Assembly (NCBI GenBank): GCA_023442495.1
Contig: JAEZZB010000010.1
Coordinates: forward strand, 1 to 11,413
Direction of reading: 5' to 3'
Origin: Bacillota bacterium
GTDB taxonomy: Bacteria > Bacillota > Clostridia > Tissierellales > Peptoniphilaceae
Length of the DNA stretch: 11,413 nt
A program made the translations under genes and the position numbers. A model generated the notes under the pieces. The model saw only the letters and a list, made by a program, of their open reading frames with translations, was not told the DNA's origin and searched no databases. Shown piece by piece: positions 1 through 6,414 of the stretch (the first letter of the stretch is position 1; each line of letters starts with the position of its first letter).

Positions 1-41
1 TACTTGGTATAATCGTATTAGGATATTTCTTAATTTTTTAA
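1..41 (+). CDS. Possible 3' end of an upstream membrane protein (partial)
   Basis: The third forward frame is open from the window edge and reads LGIIVLGYFLIF before a TAA at 39-41. This would suit the last hydrophobic helix of a membrane protein. The stop lies 16 bases before the next start, as expected inside an operon. A second frame is also open and ends in a TGA overlapping the next ATG, so the frame is not certain. The same bases contain a perfect extended -10 motif, so this stretch could instead be a promoter. The family cannot be named from 12 residues. Confidence 0.35.
   Translation, partial: LGIIVLGYFLIF
5..13 (+). promoter_or_regulatory. Possible extended -10 promoter element (TGGTATAAT)
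   Basis: TGGTATAAT matches the extended -10 consensus TGnTATAAT exactly. It would start transcription near position 20, ahead of the gene at 58. Any -35 element lies outside the window. It may be a chance match inside the end of a coding region, since the protein reading here is also plausible. Confidence 0.3.
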
Positions 42-57
42 TTATTAAAAGGATATT

Positions 58-1053
58 ATGAAAGATAAATATTTAATATTCAAGATTTTAGCATTAATTA
101 TTGCAATAGTTTTAGCTTATTTCTTAATAAAAACAATACAATTTAATACTTTAAGCTCAGATATTGAATATTTTGATGTAAATGTTAATCCAGAAGACAA
201 ATTTTATGGAGTAATAGACGATAAATATTATTATTTAAGAGGTAATAATTTTTTTGGTTATGATAAAGATAAAGAATTATTTAAAATAGAGTTAAATGAT
301 ATAAATAATATTATATATGATAAATATATTTATATAATTCATAATAATGGCAAAATTTCTATGATAAATAGAGATGACGCTAAAGAAAAGAAATCTATCG
401 ATATTGAAAAAAAGATTGAATTTTCAAGACTTGAAGATAATAAACTATTTATATTTACTTCAGATTCTATCTTTATTAAAAATTTGAAGCTTAAAGATTT
501 TACCAAATTTGAAAAATTATCCAATCCAGTAGATATTGACTACAAAGGGAATATAGCATCAATAATTGAAATGAAATTAAAAGATGGGATTGTTACATCA
601 AAGATTAGTATTCAAGGGGTTGAAGATGGGTTTAATCTTCAGACAAATAGCGAGCTATTTATTAATACATTTATAATTCAAAATAGCACATATTTTGTTT
701 CAAACAGATATATCTATAAAATTGATGATAATAAAATAAGTAAGAAAATAGTTTTAGAAGAGATTTCAAATATTGATAATGATGAAGATAAAATAGTAGT
801 TTCAGATAATGGAAAATTAAAAATATTTGATTCAAATCTAGAATTAATAGACCAAAAAATAATAAATATGAAAGCTATAGATCTTTCTATAAGAAAAAAT
901 TCTATTGTAGTTTTAGGTGAAGAATTTCTTAAAGTTTATCAAAATTCAAATATTATAGAAACTCCGATTGCGGGACAAATCTCATATGTATCAAATGATG
1001 ACGCCTATTATATGATATTTGAAAATAGAATTGAAAAGATAAATGCTTATTAA
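58..1053 (+). CDS. Membrane-anchored DUF5711-like protein, function unknown
   Basis: This is a 331-residue protein with one N-terminal transmembrane helix (about residues 5-27) after a short basic start, so the remaining 300 or so residues should lie outside the membrane. That part is a run of short beta-strand units of the kind 'YIYIIHNNGKISMINRD' and 'IYKIDDNKISKKIVLEEI', each about 40 residues apart. The pattern looks like a degenerate beta-propeller. The overall plan matches the DUF5711 family of Firmicutes, which has no known function; this is recognition by pattern, not a search. The start is supported by AAAAGGA at 47-53, four bases before the ATG. The gene lies 40 bases upstream of an MscS channel and probably shares its transcript. 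No catalytic motif is visible. A role in sensing or scaffolding at the envelope is only a guess. Confidence 0.72.
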   Translation: MKDKYLIFKILALIIAIVLAYFLIKTIQFNTLSSDIEYFDVNVNPEDKFYGVIDDKYYYLRGNNFFGYDKDKELFKIELNDINNIIYDKYIYIIHNNGKISMINRDDAKEKKSIDIEKKIEFSRLEDNKLFIFTSDSIFIKNLKLKDFTKFEKLSNPVDIDYKGNIASIIEMKLKDGIVTSKISIQGVEDGFNLQTNSELFINTFIIQNSTYFVSNRYIYKIDDNKISKKIVLEEISNIDNDEDKIVVSDNGKLKIFDSNLELIDQKIINMKAIDLSIRKNSIVVLGEEFLKVYQNSNIIETPIAGQISYVSNDDAYYMIFENRIEKINAY

Positions 1054-1093
1054 GATTAAAAATTTTAAACTAGAAATTATATGAGGAGGGAAA

Positions 1094-1906
1094 ATGTCAT
1101 TTATAAAGGAATATATTGCAAAATTTGATAAAAATATAATACTACATAAAATTATTAGTATTGCAATCATAGTATTTGTAACTGTTATAGCAATTTTTTT
1201 AGCAAATCTGTTTTTTGAAAAAACAATAAAAAAATATATTGAAAAGAAAAATTATAGCAACAAGATAAATACAGTATCTACAGTTACAAAAAATTTTATA
1301 AATGTCATAATTTATTTTCTTTCAATAACGGCCGTTTTAAATGTATTTAATATCAATACAGGTTCAATACTCGCAGTAGCCGGAATTGGAGGTATGGCTA
1401 TTGCTTTTGCAGCTCAATCCATAATTAAAGATGTAATTTCAGGAGCTTTTATTTTAATTGAAAATCAATTTAATGTTGGTGATTATGTAACTATTAATTC
1501 ATATGGTGGTACAGTTGAGTACATAGGACTTAGACTTACAAAACTTAGGGATATAGACGGTAAGGAAATTATAATTCCAAATGGAAATATTTCGCTTGTA
1601 ATAAATCATTCGATTAATAAATCAAGAGTAGTTGTTGAAGTGATTATTACTGATAATACTAAATATGAAAAAGTTGAAAATTTATTAAATCGGGCATGTA
1701 ATCAAATATTTGAAAAAAGTGATAATTTCATAGCAATTCCTGAAGTCCTTGGAATACAAGAATTCAGTAATTTTGGATATAAAGTCTTAGTTCAATCACA
1801 TACAAAAAATGGTTTACACTTTGTAGCTCAAAGAGAACTTAGAAGAGAAATCTTAAATGTTCTAAGTGAAAATGCTGTAAATATTTCTAATTTAAAGGAA
1901 AAGTAA
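1094..1906 (+). CDS. MscS-family small-conductance mechanosensitive channel
   Basis: The 270-residue protein has the three-helix MscS layout. TM1 is about 19-41, TM2 about 64-85, and a glycine/alanine-rich pore helix TM3 about 91-120 (SILAVAGIGGMAIAFAAQSIIKD). The beta domain begins with NQFNVGDYVTI (124-134) and carries the family signature GGTVEYIGLRLTKLRDIDGKEIIIPNG around 138-164. The C-terminal alpha/beta part forms the cytoplasmic cage. Length is close to E. coli MscS (286). MscS channels form homoheptamers in the cytoplasmic membrane and open under membrane tension to release solutes during hypo-osmotic shock. A very strong ribosome site (GAGGAGG, 1083-1089) precedes the ATG. The stop overlaps the start of the DUF951 gene by one base, so the two are probably translated together. 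Confidence 0.93.
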   Translation: MSFIKEYIAKFDKNIILHKIISIAIIVFVTVIAIFLANLFFEKTIKKYIEKKNYSNKINTVSTVTKNFINVIIYFLSITAVLNVFNINTGSILAVAGIGGMAIAFAAQSIIKDVISGAFILIENQFNVGDYVTINSYGGTVEYIGLRLTKLRDIDGKEIIIPNGNISLVINHSINKSRVVVEVIITDNTKYEKVENLLNRACNQIFEKSDNFIAIPEVLGIQEFSNFGYKVLVQSHTKNGLHFVAQRELRREILNVLSENAVNISNLKEK

Positions 1907-2127
1907 TGGAATATAGATTAGGAGATATAGTAAAACTTAAAAAAAAACATGCTTGTGGTACAAATGAATGGATAATATTAAGAACAGGTGTAGACTTTAG
2001 GTTAGAATGCAATCAATGCAAAAAACAAATTTGGATAAAAAGAATAGACTTTAATAAAAGAGTTAGAAAGATAAAGCAAGATGATAAATTTATCTCGATT
2101 CAGAACTTTAATAAAATTGAGGACTAG
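1906..2127 (+). CDS. DUF951 family small cysteine-containing protein (YyzM-like)
   Basis: This 73-residue protein matches the DUF951 family (B. subtilis YyzM): MEYRLGDIVKLKKKHACGTNEWIILRTGVDFRLECNQC. The 'KKHACG' element (Cys17) and the C35-x2-C38 pair are conserved family features and look like a small metal-binding knuckle with SH3-like strands; metal binding is inference. The C-terminal 25 residues are basic. The ATG lies inside the channel stop (TAATG, 1904-1908) and AAAGGAAAA just upstream gives a weak ribosome site, so translation is probably coupled to the MscS gene. In many Firmicutes the same MscS-DUF951 pair precedes the GTPase gene ychF; here ychF does not follow. Biological role is unknown. 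Confidence 0.88.
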   Translation: MEYRLGDIVKLKKKHACGTNEWIILRTGVDFRLECNQCKKQIWIKRIDFNKRVRKIKQDDKFISIQNFNKIED

Positions 2128-2316
2128 AACTTAGAATTAAATTAATGAAATTTATAAGTTTTCATGGATAACATTTTGGTTTGAAATTTAATCAAAATCG
2201 ATAAAGATTGTAATGATTCAATATATATATCTTGGTTAATCTAGCATTATGAAACAATATATGCAAAGAAAACATTTCCTGTTTGTTTAATCTTGATTCA
2301 TTAGTTATTATATAAA

Positions 2317-2335
2317 AGAAACAAGAGGAGTTTCT
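2317..2335 (+). promoter_or_regulatory. Small hairpin presenting the popT ribosome-binding site in its loop
   Basis: AGAAAC (2317-2322) and GTTTCT (2330-2335) are perfect inverted repeats separated by the 7-base loop AAGAGGA. The loop carries most of the Shine-Dalgarno sequence AGAGGAG (2324-2330). The 3' arm ends exactly at the base before the ATG at 2336. If it folds, it would hold the ribosome site in an exposed loop but close to a stem, which could tune translation. The stem is only 6 bp, so chance cannot be excluded. Confidence 0.35.
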
Positions 2336-3205
2336 ATGTTAAGAGAAGTGATAAATGGATTTTTTATGTCCCTAGCAGATAGTGTTCCAGGGGTATCAGG
2401 CGGGACAGTAGCTTTTATAATGGGATTTTATGATAGATTTATTGGATCTATTCATAATTTTGTATTTGGTAATATGAATGACAAAAAAGAGTCATTGTAT
2501 TATTTAGTAAAATTGGGAATTGGATGGGTTATTGGTATAATATCATCAGTTCTTGTTTTATCAAGTTTATTTGATAGTCATATATATACTATAAGCTCTT
2601 TATTCATTGGTTTTATAGCGGGTTCAATTCCTTTGATCTTGATGGAGGAAAAAGAAAGTTTTTGTGAGATAAAAAAAGGTGTTTTATTTTGCTTTATCGG
2701 AATTTTAGTTGTAGCAGGAATTACATTTATTAATGGTAAAGTGGGAAATTCTGTTATAGATTTAAGCAAGTTTTCTATTGGTTTGGGGATAAAATTATTT
2801 TTCATTGGAATGATTGCGATATCAGCTATGTTCCTTCCAGGAATTTCTGGGTCTACATTATTATTGATTTTTGGGGCATATATTCCAGTTATTACAGCTG
2901 TTAGGGGTGTAATTGGCTTGAATTTTTCTTATATTCCAGCACTAATGTTTTTTGGATTTGGAATCCTTGTTGGCGTAGCTACAGTTATAAAAGTGATTAA
3001 AGTATGTTTAGTGAAATACCGTCCACAAACTGTATATATGATTTTAGGTATGATGATTGGTTCTTTTTATGCAATTGTGCAAGGACCGACTACACTTGAA
3101 GTTCCAAAAGCAGCGATGAACTTTTCAAGTTTCCAGCCAATTGCTTGCATAGTTGGATTAGCTTTAGTTCTTGGTTTGCAAAAGATTAAAGAAATAAGAA
3201 AATAG
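2336..3205 (+). CDS. popT: PopT (DUF368) undecaprenyl-phosphate translocase
   Basis: This is a 289-residue polytopic membrane protein of the DUF368 family. The two signature motifs are present as internal pseudo-repeats: DSVPGVSGGT at 15-24 and LPGISGST at 167-174. Each is followed by a hydrophobic helix (VAFIMGFYDRFIGSI and LLLIFGAYIPVI), as expected for two inverted re-entrant halves. Other hydrophobic segments lie at about 57-78, 86-103, 115-133, 149-165, 201-223, 233-248 and 266-281. DUF368 proteins (PopT) return undecaprenyl phosphate, the lipid carrier for peptidoglycan and teichoic acid precursors, to the inner face of the membrane; they are partly redundant with DedA-type UptA. The gene stands alone between a 208-base spacer and a terminator. 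The start is set by AGAGGAG (2324-2330). The two motifs make the family call secure; the exact substrate is taken from characterised relatives. Confidence 0.93.
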   Translation: MLREVINGFFMSLADSVPGVSGGTVAFIMGFYDRFIGSIHNFVFGNMNDKKESLYYLVKLGIGWVIGIISSVLVLSSLFDSHIYTISSLFIGFIAGSIPLILMEEKESFCEIKKGVLFCFIGILVVAGITFINGKVGNSVIDLSKFSIGLGIKLFFIGMIAISAMFLPGISGSTLLLIFGAYIPVITAVRGVIGLNFSYIPALMFFGFGILVGVATVIKVIKVCLVKYRPQTVYMILGMMIGSFYAIVQGPTTLEVPKAAMNFSSFQPIACIVGLALVLGLQKIKEIRK

Positions 3206-3315
3206 TTATAATTTAATATGAATTGGTATATTAATTGTTTATTCAAGCTATAAAAGTGAGAATTTTGAAAATAAAAAAATAAGTTTTAAGTTATAAAATG
3301 ATTATATTAGATTGA

Positions 3316-3335
3316 GTAATTAAAATTTTAATTAC
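3316..3335. repeat. 20-bp perfect AT-rich palindrome downstream of popT
   Basis: Positions 3316-3335 read the same on both strands; the half-site is GTAATTAAAA. As RNA this could form an 8-bp stem with a 4-base loop, but with only two G-C pairs. It lies in the 3' region of popT, 20 bases before the strong terminator. It could be a protein-binding dyad, a weak RNA processing or pausing hairpin, or chance in AT-rich DNA. Confidence 0.4.
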
Positions 3336-3355
3336 ATTATAGATATTCTCTTTCA

Positions 3356-3396
3356 AAAATAGGCATATATTGGATTTTCCAATATATGCCTATTTT
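3356..3396. terminator. Bidirectional intrinsic terminator between popT and the pncB operon
   Basis: Two perfectly complementary 19-base arms (3356-3374 and 3378-3396) flank a 3-base TTT loop. The core is AGGCATATATTGGA on the left and its complement on the right. On the plus strand the hairpin ends in TATTTTAATTT; on the minus strand it ends in TATTTTTG. Both strands thus have a stem followed by a U-rich tail. It sits between convergent genes, popT (ending 3205) and the lipoprotein gene (ending 3431 on the minus strand), and should stop transcription from both. Confidence 0.88.
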
Positions 3397-3430
3397 AATT
3401 TAAATATTTAATTCTATATGAAATTAAATA

Positions 3431-3922
3431 TTAATAATCCACATCATCCAAATTATCCATGGCATATTTGACTTCTTCTTCTGTAAATAAGTCATCATCT
3501 TTTAATGTTTTCTCAATATATTCCCAATCCCACCAATTATCATAAGCATAAATAGCTGCAGTGGACAGAGCGTTTTTCTTGAAGTCTATATTCGCCTTAT
3601 TAATTGCATAATTTGCAACTTTTTCACTGATTTTTTGGTTAGTATCTACATTACTTGTAAGCATGTTGAAAATTCGTGCTCTAGAATAATATTTTTCAAG
3701 ACCGTAATATTCAACTTCGGCTTTAGCAATATCAGCTAAAATAAGTTCATCTTTACTTAATCTTTCTTCTTTTACTTCAGAATCAGTTTCTTTAATGCTT
3801 TCTACAGTTTCATCTATAATTTCTTCACTTGTATCTGTTTCGAATGTTTCTATATTAATTTCAACATTTGGAGTACATGCAACAAGGAATAAAGCTAAAG
3901 TAAATAAAAATAGTTTTTTCAT
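3431..3922 (-). CDS. Ltp-like host cell surface-exposed lipoprotein
   Basis: The 163-residue protein begins with a lipoprotein signal peptide MKKLFLFTLALFLVAC; the lipobox is LVAC with Cys16 as the lipid-modified residue. A Glu/Asp-rich linker follows (about 21-56). The C-terminal part has two helical repeats. The first is about 62-110 (AEVEYYGLEKYYSRARIFNM ... ANYAINKA). The second is about 113-158 (DFKKNALSTAAIYAYDN ... FTEEEVKYAMDNL). The second follows the pattern 'D-x2-KNALxxAxxY ... FTxEExxYAxDxL' of the Ltp family. Ltp of Streptococcus thermophilus phage TP-J34 blocks DNA injection by superinfecting phages, but chromosomal relatives are common and mostly untested. The start lies one base after the kinase stop; a weak GATTGAG precedes it, suggesting coupled translation. 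It is the last gene of the pncB operon. Family call by repeat pattern; a role in phage exclusion is only possible. Confidence 0.75.
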   Translation of the reverse strand: MKKLFLFTLALFLVACTPNVEINIETFETDTSEEIIDETVESIKETDSEVKEERLSKDELILADIAKAEVEYYGLEKYYSRARIFNMLTSNVDTNQKISEKVANYAINKANIDFKKNALSTAAIYAYDNWWDWEYIEKTLKDDDLFTEEEVKYAMDNLDDVDY

Positions 3923-3923
3923 A

Positions 3924-4853
3924 CTAACTCAATCTAATTTCTTCAACTATGGTTTGTTTATAAATTTCATTAGTTAGTTGCATATCTGCTAAATCCTCTG
4001 TAAATGCTGTTGCAGATGCACAAGCGGAAGCCATTTTGAATGATTCTTTGGCATCTTGAGTCTTCATATAAATTGCTAAAAATCCACCAATCATGGCATC
4101 TCTAGAATTGAATGAATTCACTTCTTTTCCTTTAACACCATAGGATCGGAAAGCATCTCCTTTTTCTGTAAATAGATATGAACCTTCTTCACCAACAGAT
4201 ACTATAACGTTTTTTGCACCTAGGCCGATACATTTATTACCATATTTTATAATGTCTAATTCGTTTGTTATATTTTCTAATCCAAACATATGAGCTAAAT
4301 TTTCAATATTTGGTTTGATTAAAAGTGGTCTGTATTTAAGCAAATCTACCATTTGTTTTGGAGGAACATCTACTACAAAATCTGCTCTATTTGCTTGACA
4401 AATTTCAGCAATTCTTGAATAGATATCTGGATCAACATTTTTTGGTATTGAACCACCCATTACTAATATATCTCCTTCTCTTATTTGAGCAAGTAAAAAT
4501 AGTAAATCTTGAATAGCATTTTCTGGCACACTAGGACTAACACCAGCAATGGTGATATTTTTGTCTTTTGTTCTCAATCTAACATTGATACGTGTGTCGT
4601 CTTGAATCTTTAGGAATTCATTATCAATTTCAACATCAGTTAAAAACTTTTGTACAAAGTCGCCAGTAAATCCTCCTAAAAATCCCGTAGCAACGCTTGG
4701 AACATCTAGATTTGCAAGCATTCTTGTCACATTAAGTGCTTTACCACCAGGGAACTTGTATGTGGTATCAGAAAATGTGTAGGATTCCATATTTAATTCG
4801 TCTGTAGTATAAATGATATCCAAAGCTGGATTAAGTGTAACTGTATATATCAT
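3924..4853 (-). CDS. PfkB-family sugar kinase (1-phosphofructokinase/LacC type) with altered GAGD loop
   Basis: The 309-residue protein has the fold and length of the 1-phosphofructokinase/tagatose-6-phosphate kinase branch. It shows the start MIYTVTLNPALD, the substrate motif FPGGKALNVTRML (34-46), GGFTGDF (60-66), TRINVRL (87-93), GGSIPKNV (133-140), KPN (180-182) and VSVGEEGS (218-225). These enzymes phosphorylate sugar phosphates with ATP in the cytoplasm. The usual C-terminal GAGDS loop, which forms the anion hole, reads N249-S-R-D252-A. The catalytic Asp is kept but three of four loop residues are changed. The normally Gly after GGK is Ala39. The protein may have weak or altered activity, so FruK is not assigned. 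GAGGAAAT lies just before the ATG, nine bases from the pncB stop. Sitting between pncB and a lipoprotein rather than with PTS genes also argues against a dedicated fructose role. Confidence 0.85.
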   Translation of the reverse strand: MIYTVTLNPALDIIYTTDELNMESYTFSDTTYKFPGGKALNVTRMLANLDVPSVATGFLGGFTGDFVQKFLTDVEIDNEFLKIQDDTRINVRLRTKDKNITIAGVSPSVPENAIQDLLFLLAQIREGDILVMGGSIPKNVDPDIYSRIAEICQANRADFVVDVPPKQMVDLLKYRPLLIKPNIENLAHMFGLENITNELDIIKYGNKCIGLGAKNVIVSVGEEGSYLFTEKGDAFRSYGVKGKEVNSFNSRDAMIGGFLAIYMKTQDAKESFKMASACASATAFTEDLADMQLTNEIYKQTIVEEIRLS

Positions 4854-4862
4854 ATTTCCTCG

Positions 4863-6314
4863 CTATCTAATATTATTTCGTGTCTTATTTAATAAATCAT
4901 TTTTTAAATCCCAAAGTCTTTGGGATAAGTCTACTTTGTAGATTTGTGGTTGATCAAGTCTTAAATGTTCTTCCCATAAAGTATTCAATTCATTGCTATG
5001 GAAATCTCTTATTTCTTCAATACTTGGTCTTTCATATACAAGTTTACCATTTTCATAAATGGTTTCTAGTAAAGGTCTTACATAAAAATCGTTTATAGTT
5101 TTTCTCTTCCATGTGTAAAGAGGATGGAAAATTGTAAGAGGCTCATTTATATTTATTTCTTCATCTACAAGAGTAATCAAATCAGCCTTAGCTTTATTGC
5201 TTTCTTTATCATAAATTCTATAAACTTGTTTTACACCTGGTGTGGTAATTTTTTCAATATTTTCTGAAATCTTAATTCTTGGAATAACTTCGCCATCTTT
5301 TTCAACTGCTACTAGCTTGTAAACCCCACCAAATACCGGACTTGAAGTTGAAGTTATAAGTCTTTCGCCAACTCCAAAAGAATCTATCTTTCCACCTTGA
5401 TGAAGAATGTCTTTAATCTTAAATTCATCAAGTGATGAAGAAACGATTATTTTACAATCTTCATAACCAGCTTCATCAAGCATAATTCTTGCTTTTTTTG
5501 AAAGATAAGCCAAGTCACCAGAGTCAAGTCTAATACCTACAGGTCTTTTTCCTAAAGGCTTTAATACTTTATCAAAAATTTTGATAGCATTTGGAACTCC
5601 AATTTTTAATGTATTATAAGTGTCTACTAAAAGCACAGTAGAATCAGGATAGGTTTTGGCATATACTTCAAAAGCTTCATATTCACTATCAAATGATTGA
5701 ATCCATGAATGCGCCATTGTTCCTGATGCTGGTACTCTGTACATCAAATCAGTTAAAGTATTTGCACTTCCAGCAGCTCCAACAATATAAGCTGCTCTAG
5801 CACCATAATTTGCAGCATCGGCACCATGTGCTCTTCTTGATCCAAATTCTAAAACTGTTCTTCCTTCAGCTGAACGTACAATCCTACTTGCTTTTGTAGC
5901 AATCATTGATTGATGATTTATTAAAAGGAGTAACATGGTTTCTAGTAATTGTGCTTGAATAAAAGGTCCTCTAATTGTCATAATAGGTTCACCTGGGAAA
6001 ATTATTGAACCTTCTCTAACTGATCTAACATCACATTCAAATCTAAAATTAGATAAATATTCTAAGAATTCATCATTAAATAAATTTTTTGATTTTAAAA
6101 AGTCAATATCTTCTTTTGAAAAATGTAAATCTTCTATATATTCGATTGCACTTTCAAGTCCTGCTGCTATTGCGAATACTGCTCCGTCAGGAGCATTACG
6201 AAAGTACAAATCATAATGTGCAATTTTATCTTTATAGTTATTGGTAAAATATGCATTTGCCATAGTTAATTCATAAAAGTCCATCAATAGACTTAAATTT
6301 CTTTTTGCATTCAT
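4863..6314 (-). CDS. pncB: Nicotinate phosphoribosyltransferase
   Basis: PncB joins nicotinate to PRPP, with ATP hydrolysis, to give nicotinate mononucleotide in the Preiss-Handler route to NAD. From the chosen start the protein is 483 residues, normal for the long Gram-positive form. Motifs, numbered from that start: MDFYELTMANAYF (11-23), LEFGSRRAHG (155-164), SGTMAHS (197-203, with the histidine that is phosphorylated in this family at 202), LLVDTYNTL (228-236), GIRLDSGDL (260-268) and SFGVGERL (312-319). An ATG four codons upstream (6324-6326) is in frame, but it overlaps GGAGG (6320-6324), which is correctly spaced (5 bases) for the ATG at 6312-6314; that start is preferred. First gene of a minus-strand operon with the PfkB kinase and the Ltp-like lipoprotein. 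No NiaR-type operator was recognised upstream. Confidence 0.95.
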   Translation of the reverse strand: MNAKRNLSLLMDFYELTMANAYFTNNYKDKIAHYDLYFRNAPDGAVFAIAAGLESAIEYIEDLHFSKEDIDFLKSKNLFNDEFLEYLSNFRFECDVRSVREGSIIFPGEPIMTIRGPFIQAQLLETMLLLLINHQSMIATKASRIVRSAEGRTVLEFGSRRAHGADAANYGARAAYIVGAAGSANTLTDLMYRVPASGTMAHSWIQSFDSEYEAFEVYAKTYPDSTVLLVDTYNTLKIGVPNAIKIFDKVLKPLGKRPVGIRLDSGDLAYLSKKARIMLDEAGYEDCKIIVSSSLDEFKIKDILHQGGKIDSFGVGERLITSTSSPVFGGVYKLVAVEKDGEVIPRIKISENIEKITTPGVKQVYRIYDKESNKAKADLITLVDEEININEPLTIFHPLYTWKRKTINDFYVRPLLETIYENGKLVYERPSIEEIRDFHSNELNTLWEEHLRLDQPQIYKVDLSQRLWDLKNDLLNKTRNNIR

Positions 6315-6319
6315 ATTAT

Positions 6320-6324
6320 CCTCC
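6320..6324 (-). promoter_or_regulatory. Ribosome-binding site that decides the pncB start
   Basis: On the minus strand GGAGG is followed by five bases and then the ATG at 6314-6312. It is the strongest Shine-Dalgarno match near the gene and overlaps the upstream in-frame ATG at 6326-6324, which has no such site of its own. This favours the shorter protein beginning MNAKRNLSLL. Confidence 0.8.
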
Positions 6325-6336
6325 ATAATTAATATA

Positions 6337-6345
6337 ATTTTATCA
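6337..6345 (-). promoter_or_regulatory. Possible extended -10 of the pncB operon promoter
   Basis: The minus strand reads TGATAAAAT, an extended -10 with one mismatch in the hexamer. Transcription would begin about 6330, giving a short leader to the start at 6314. No good -35 hexamer was found 16-18 bases upstream. Other weak -10 candidates (TATAAC at 6367-6362 and TATACT at 6378-6373, minus strand) lie nearby, so the exact site is uncertain. Confidence 0.35.
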
Positions 6346-6414
6346 CAAATTAGTCATTTTTGTTATATTGATAGTATAAAAGCAAATTAGAAAACTAGAA
6401 AAATATAATGAGAA

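Noticed and set aside
339..524. Minus-strand open frame of 61 codons inside the DUF5711-like gene
   Set aside because: It lies wholly within a better gene, is rich in Ser/Leu/Ile as expected from AT-rich antisense, and has no ribosome site or recognisable motif.
2128..2160. AT-only hairpin after the DUF951 gene as a terminator
   Set aside because: Arms AACTTA/TAAGTT pair, but the inner stem has an uneven bulge and there is almost no G-C pairing and only a short T run. Not strong enough to call.
2293..2316. TTGATT and TATAAA before popT as a -35/-10 pair
   Set aside because: The spacer is only 12 bases and the transcript would begin at the ribosome site. A promoter for popT must exist in the spacer, but I could not place it.
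2578..2805. Minus-strand open frame inside popT
   Set aside because: It is antisense to a gene with both family motifs intact and has no independent support.
3206..3430. Search for a small gene or RNA in the popT/lipoprotein spacer
   Set aside because: Only very short frames without ribosome sites were found; the palindrome and terminator are the only visible structures.
3795..3977. Plus-strand open frame across the lipoprotein/kinase junction
   Set aside because: It is antisense to two supported genes and its protein is low-complexity Ser/Val/Asn.
3924..4853. Naming the PfkB kinase FruK
   Set aside because: The GAGD loop is changed, and no fructose PTS or DeoR-type regulator gene is nearby.
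4880..5098. Plus-strand open frame inside pncB
   Set aside because: It is antisense to the conserved C-terminal part of PncB, with no start signal.
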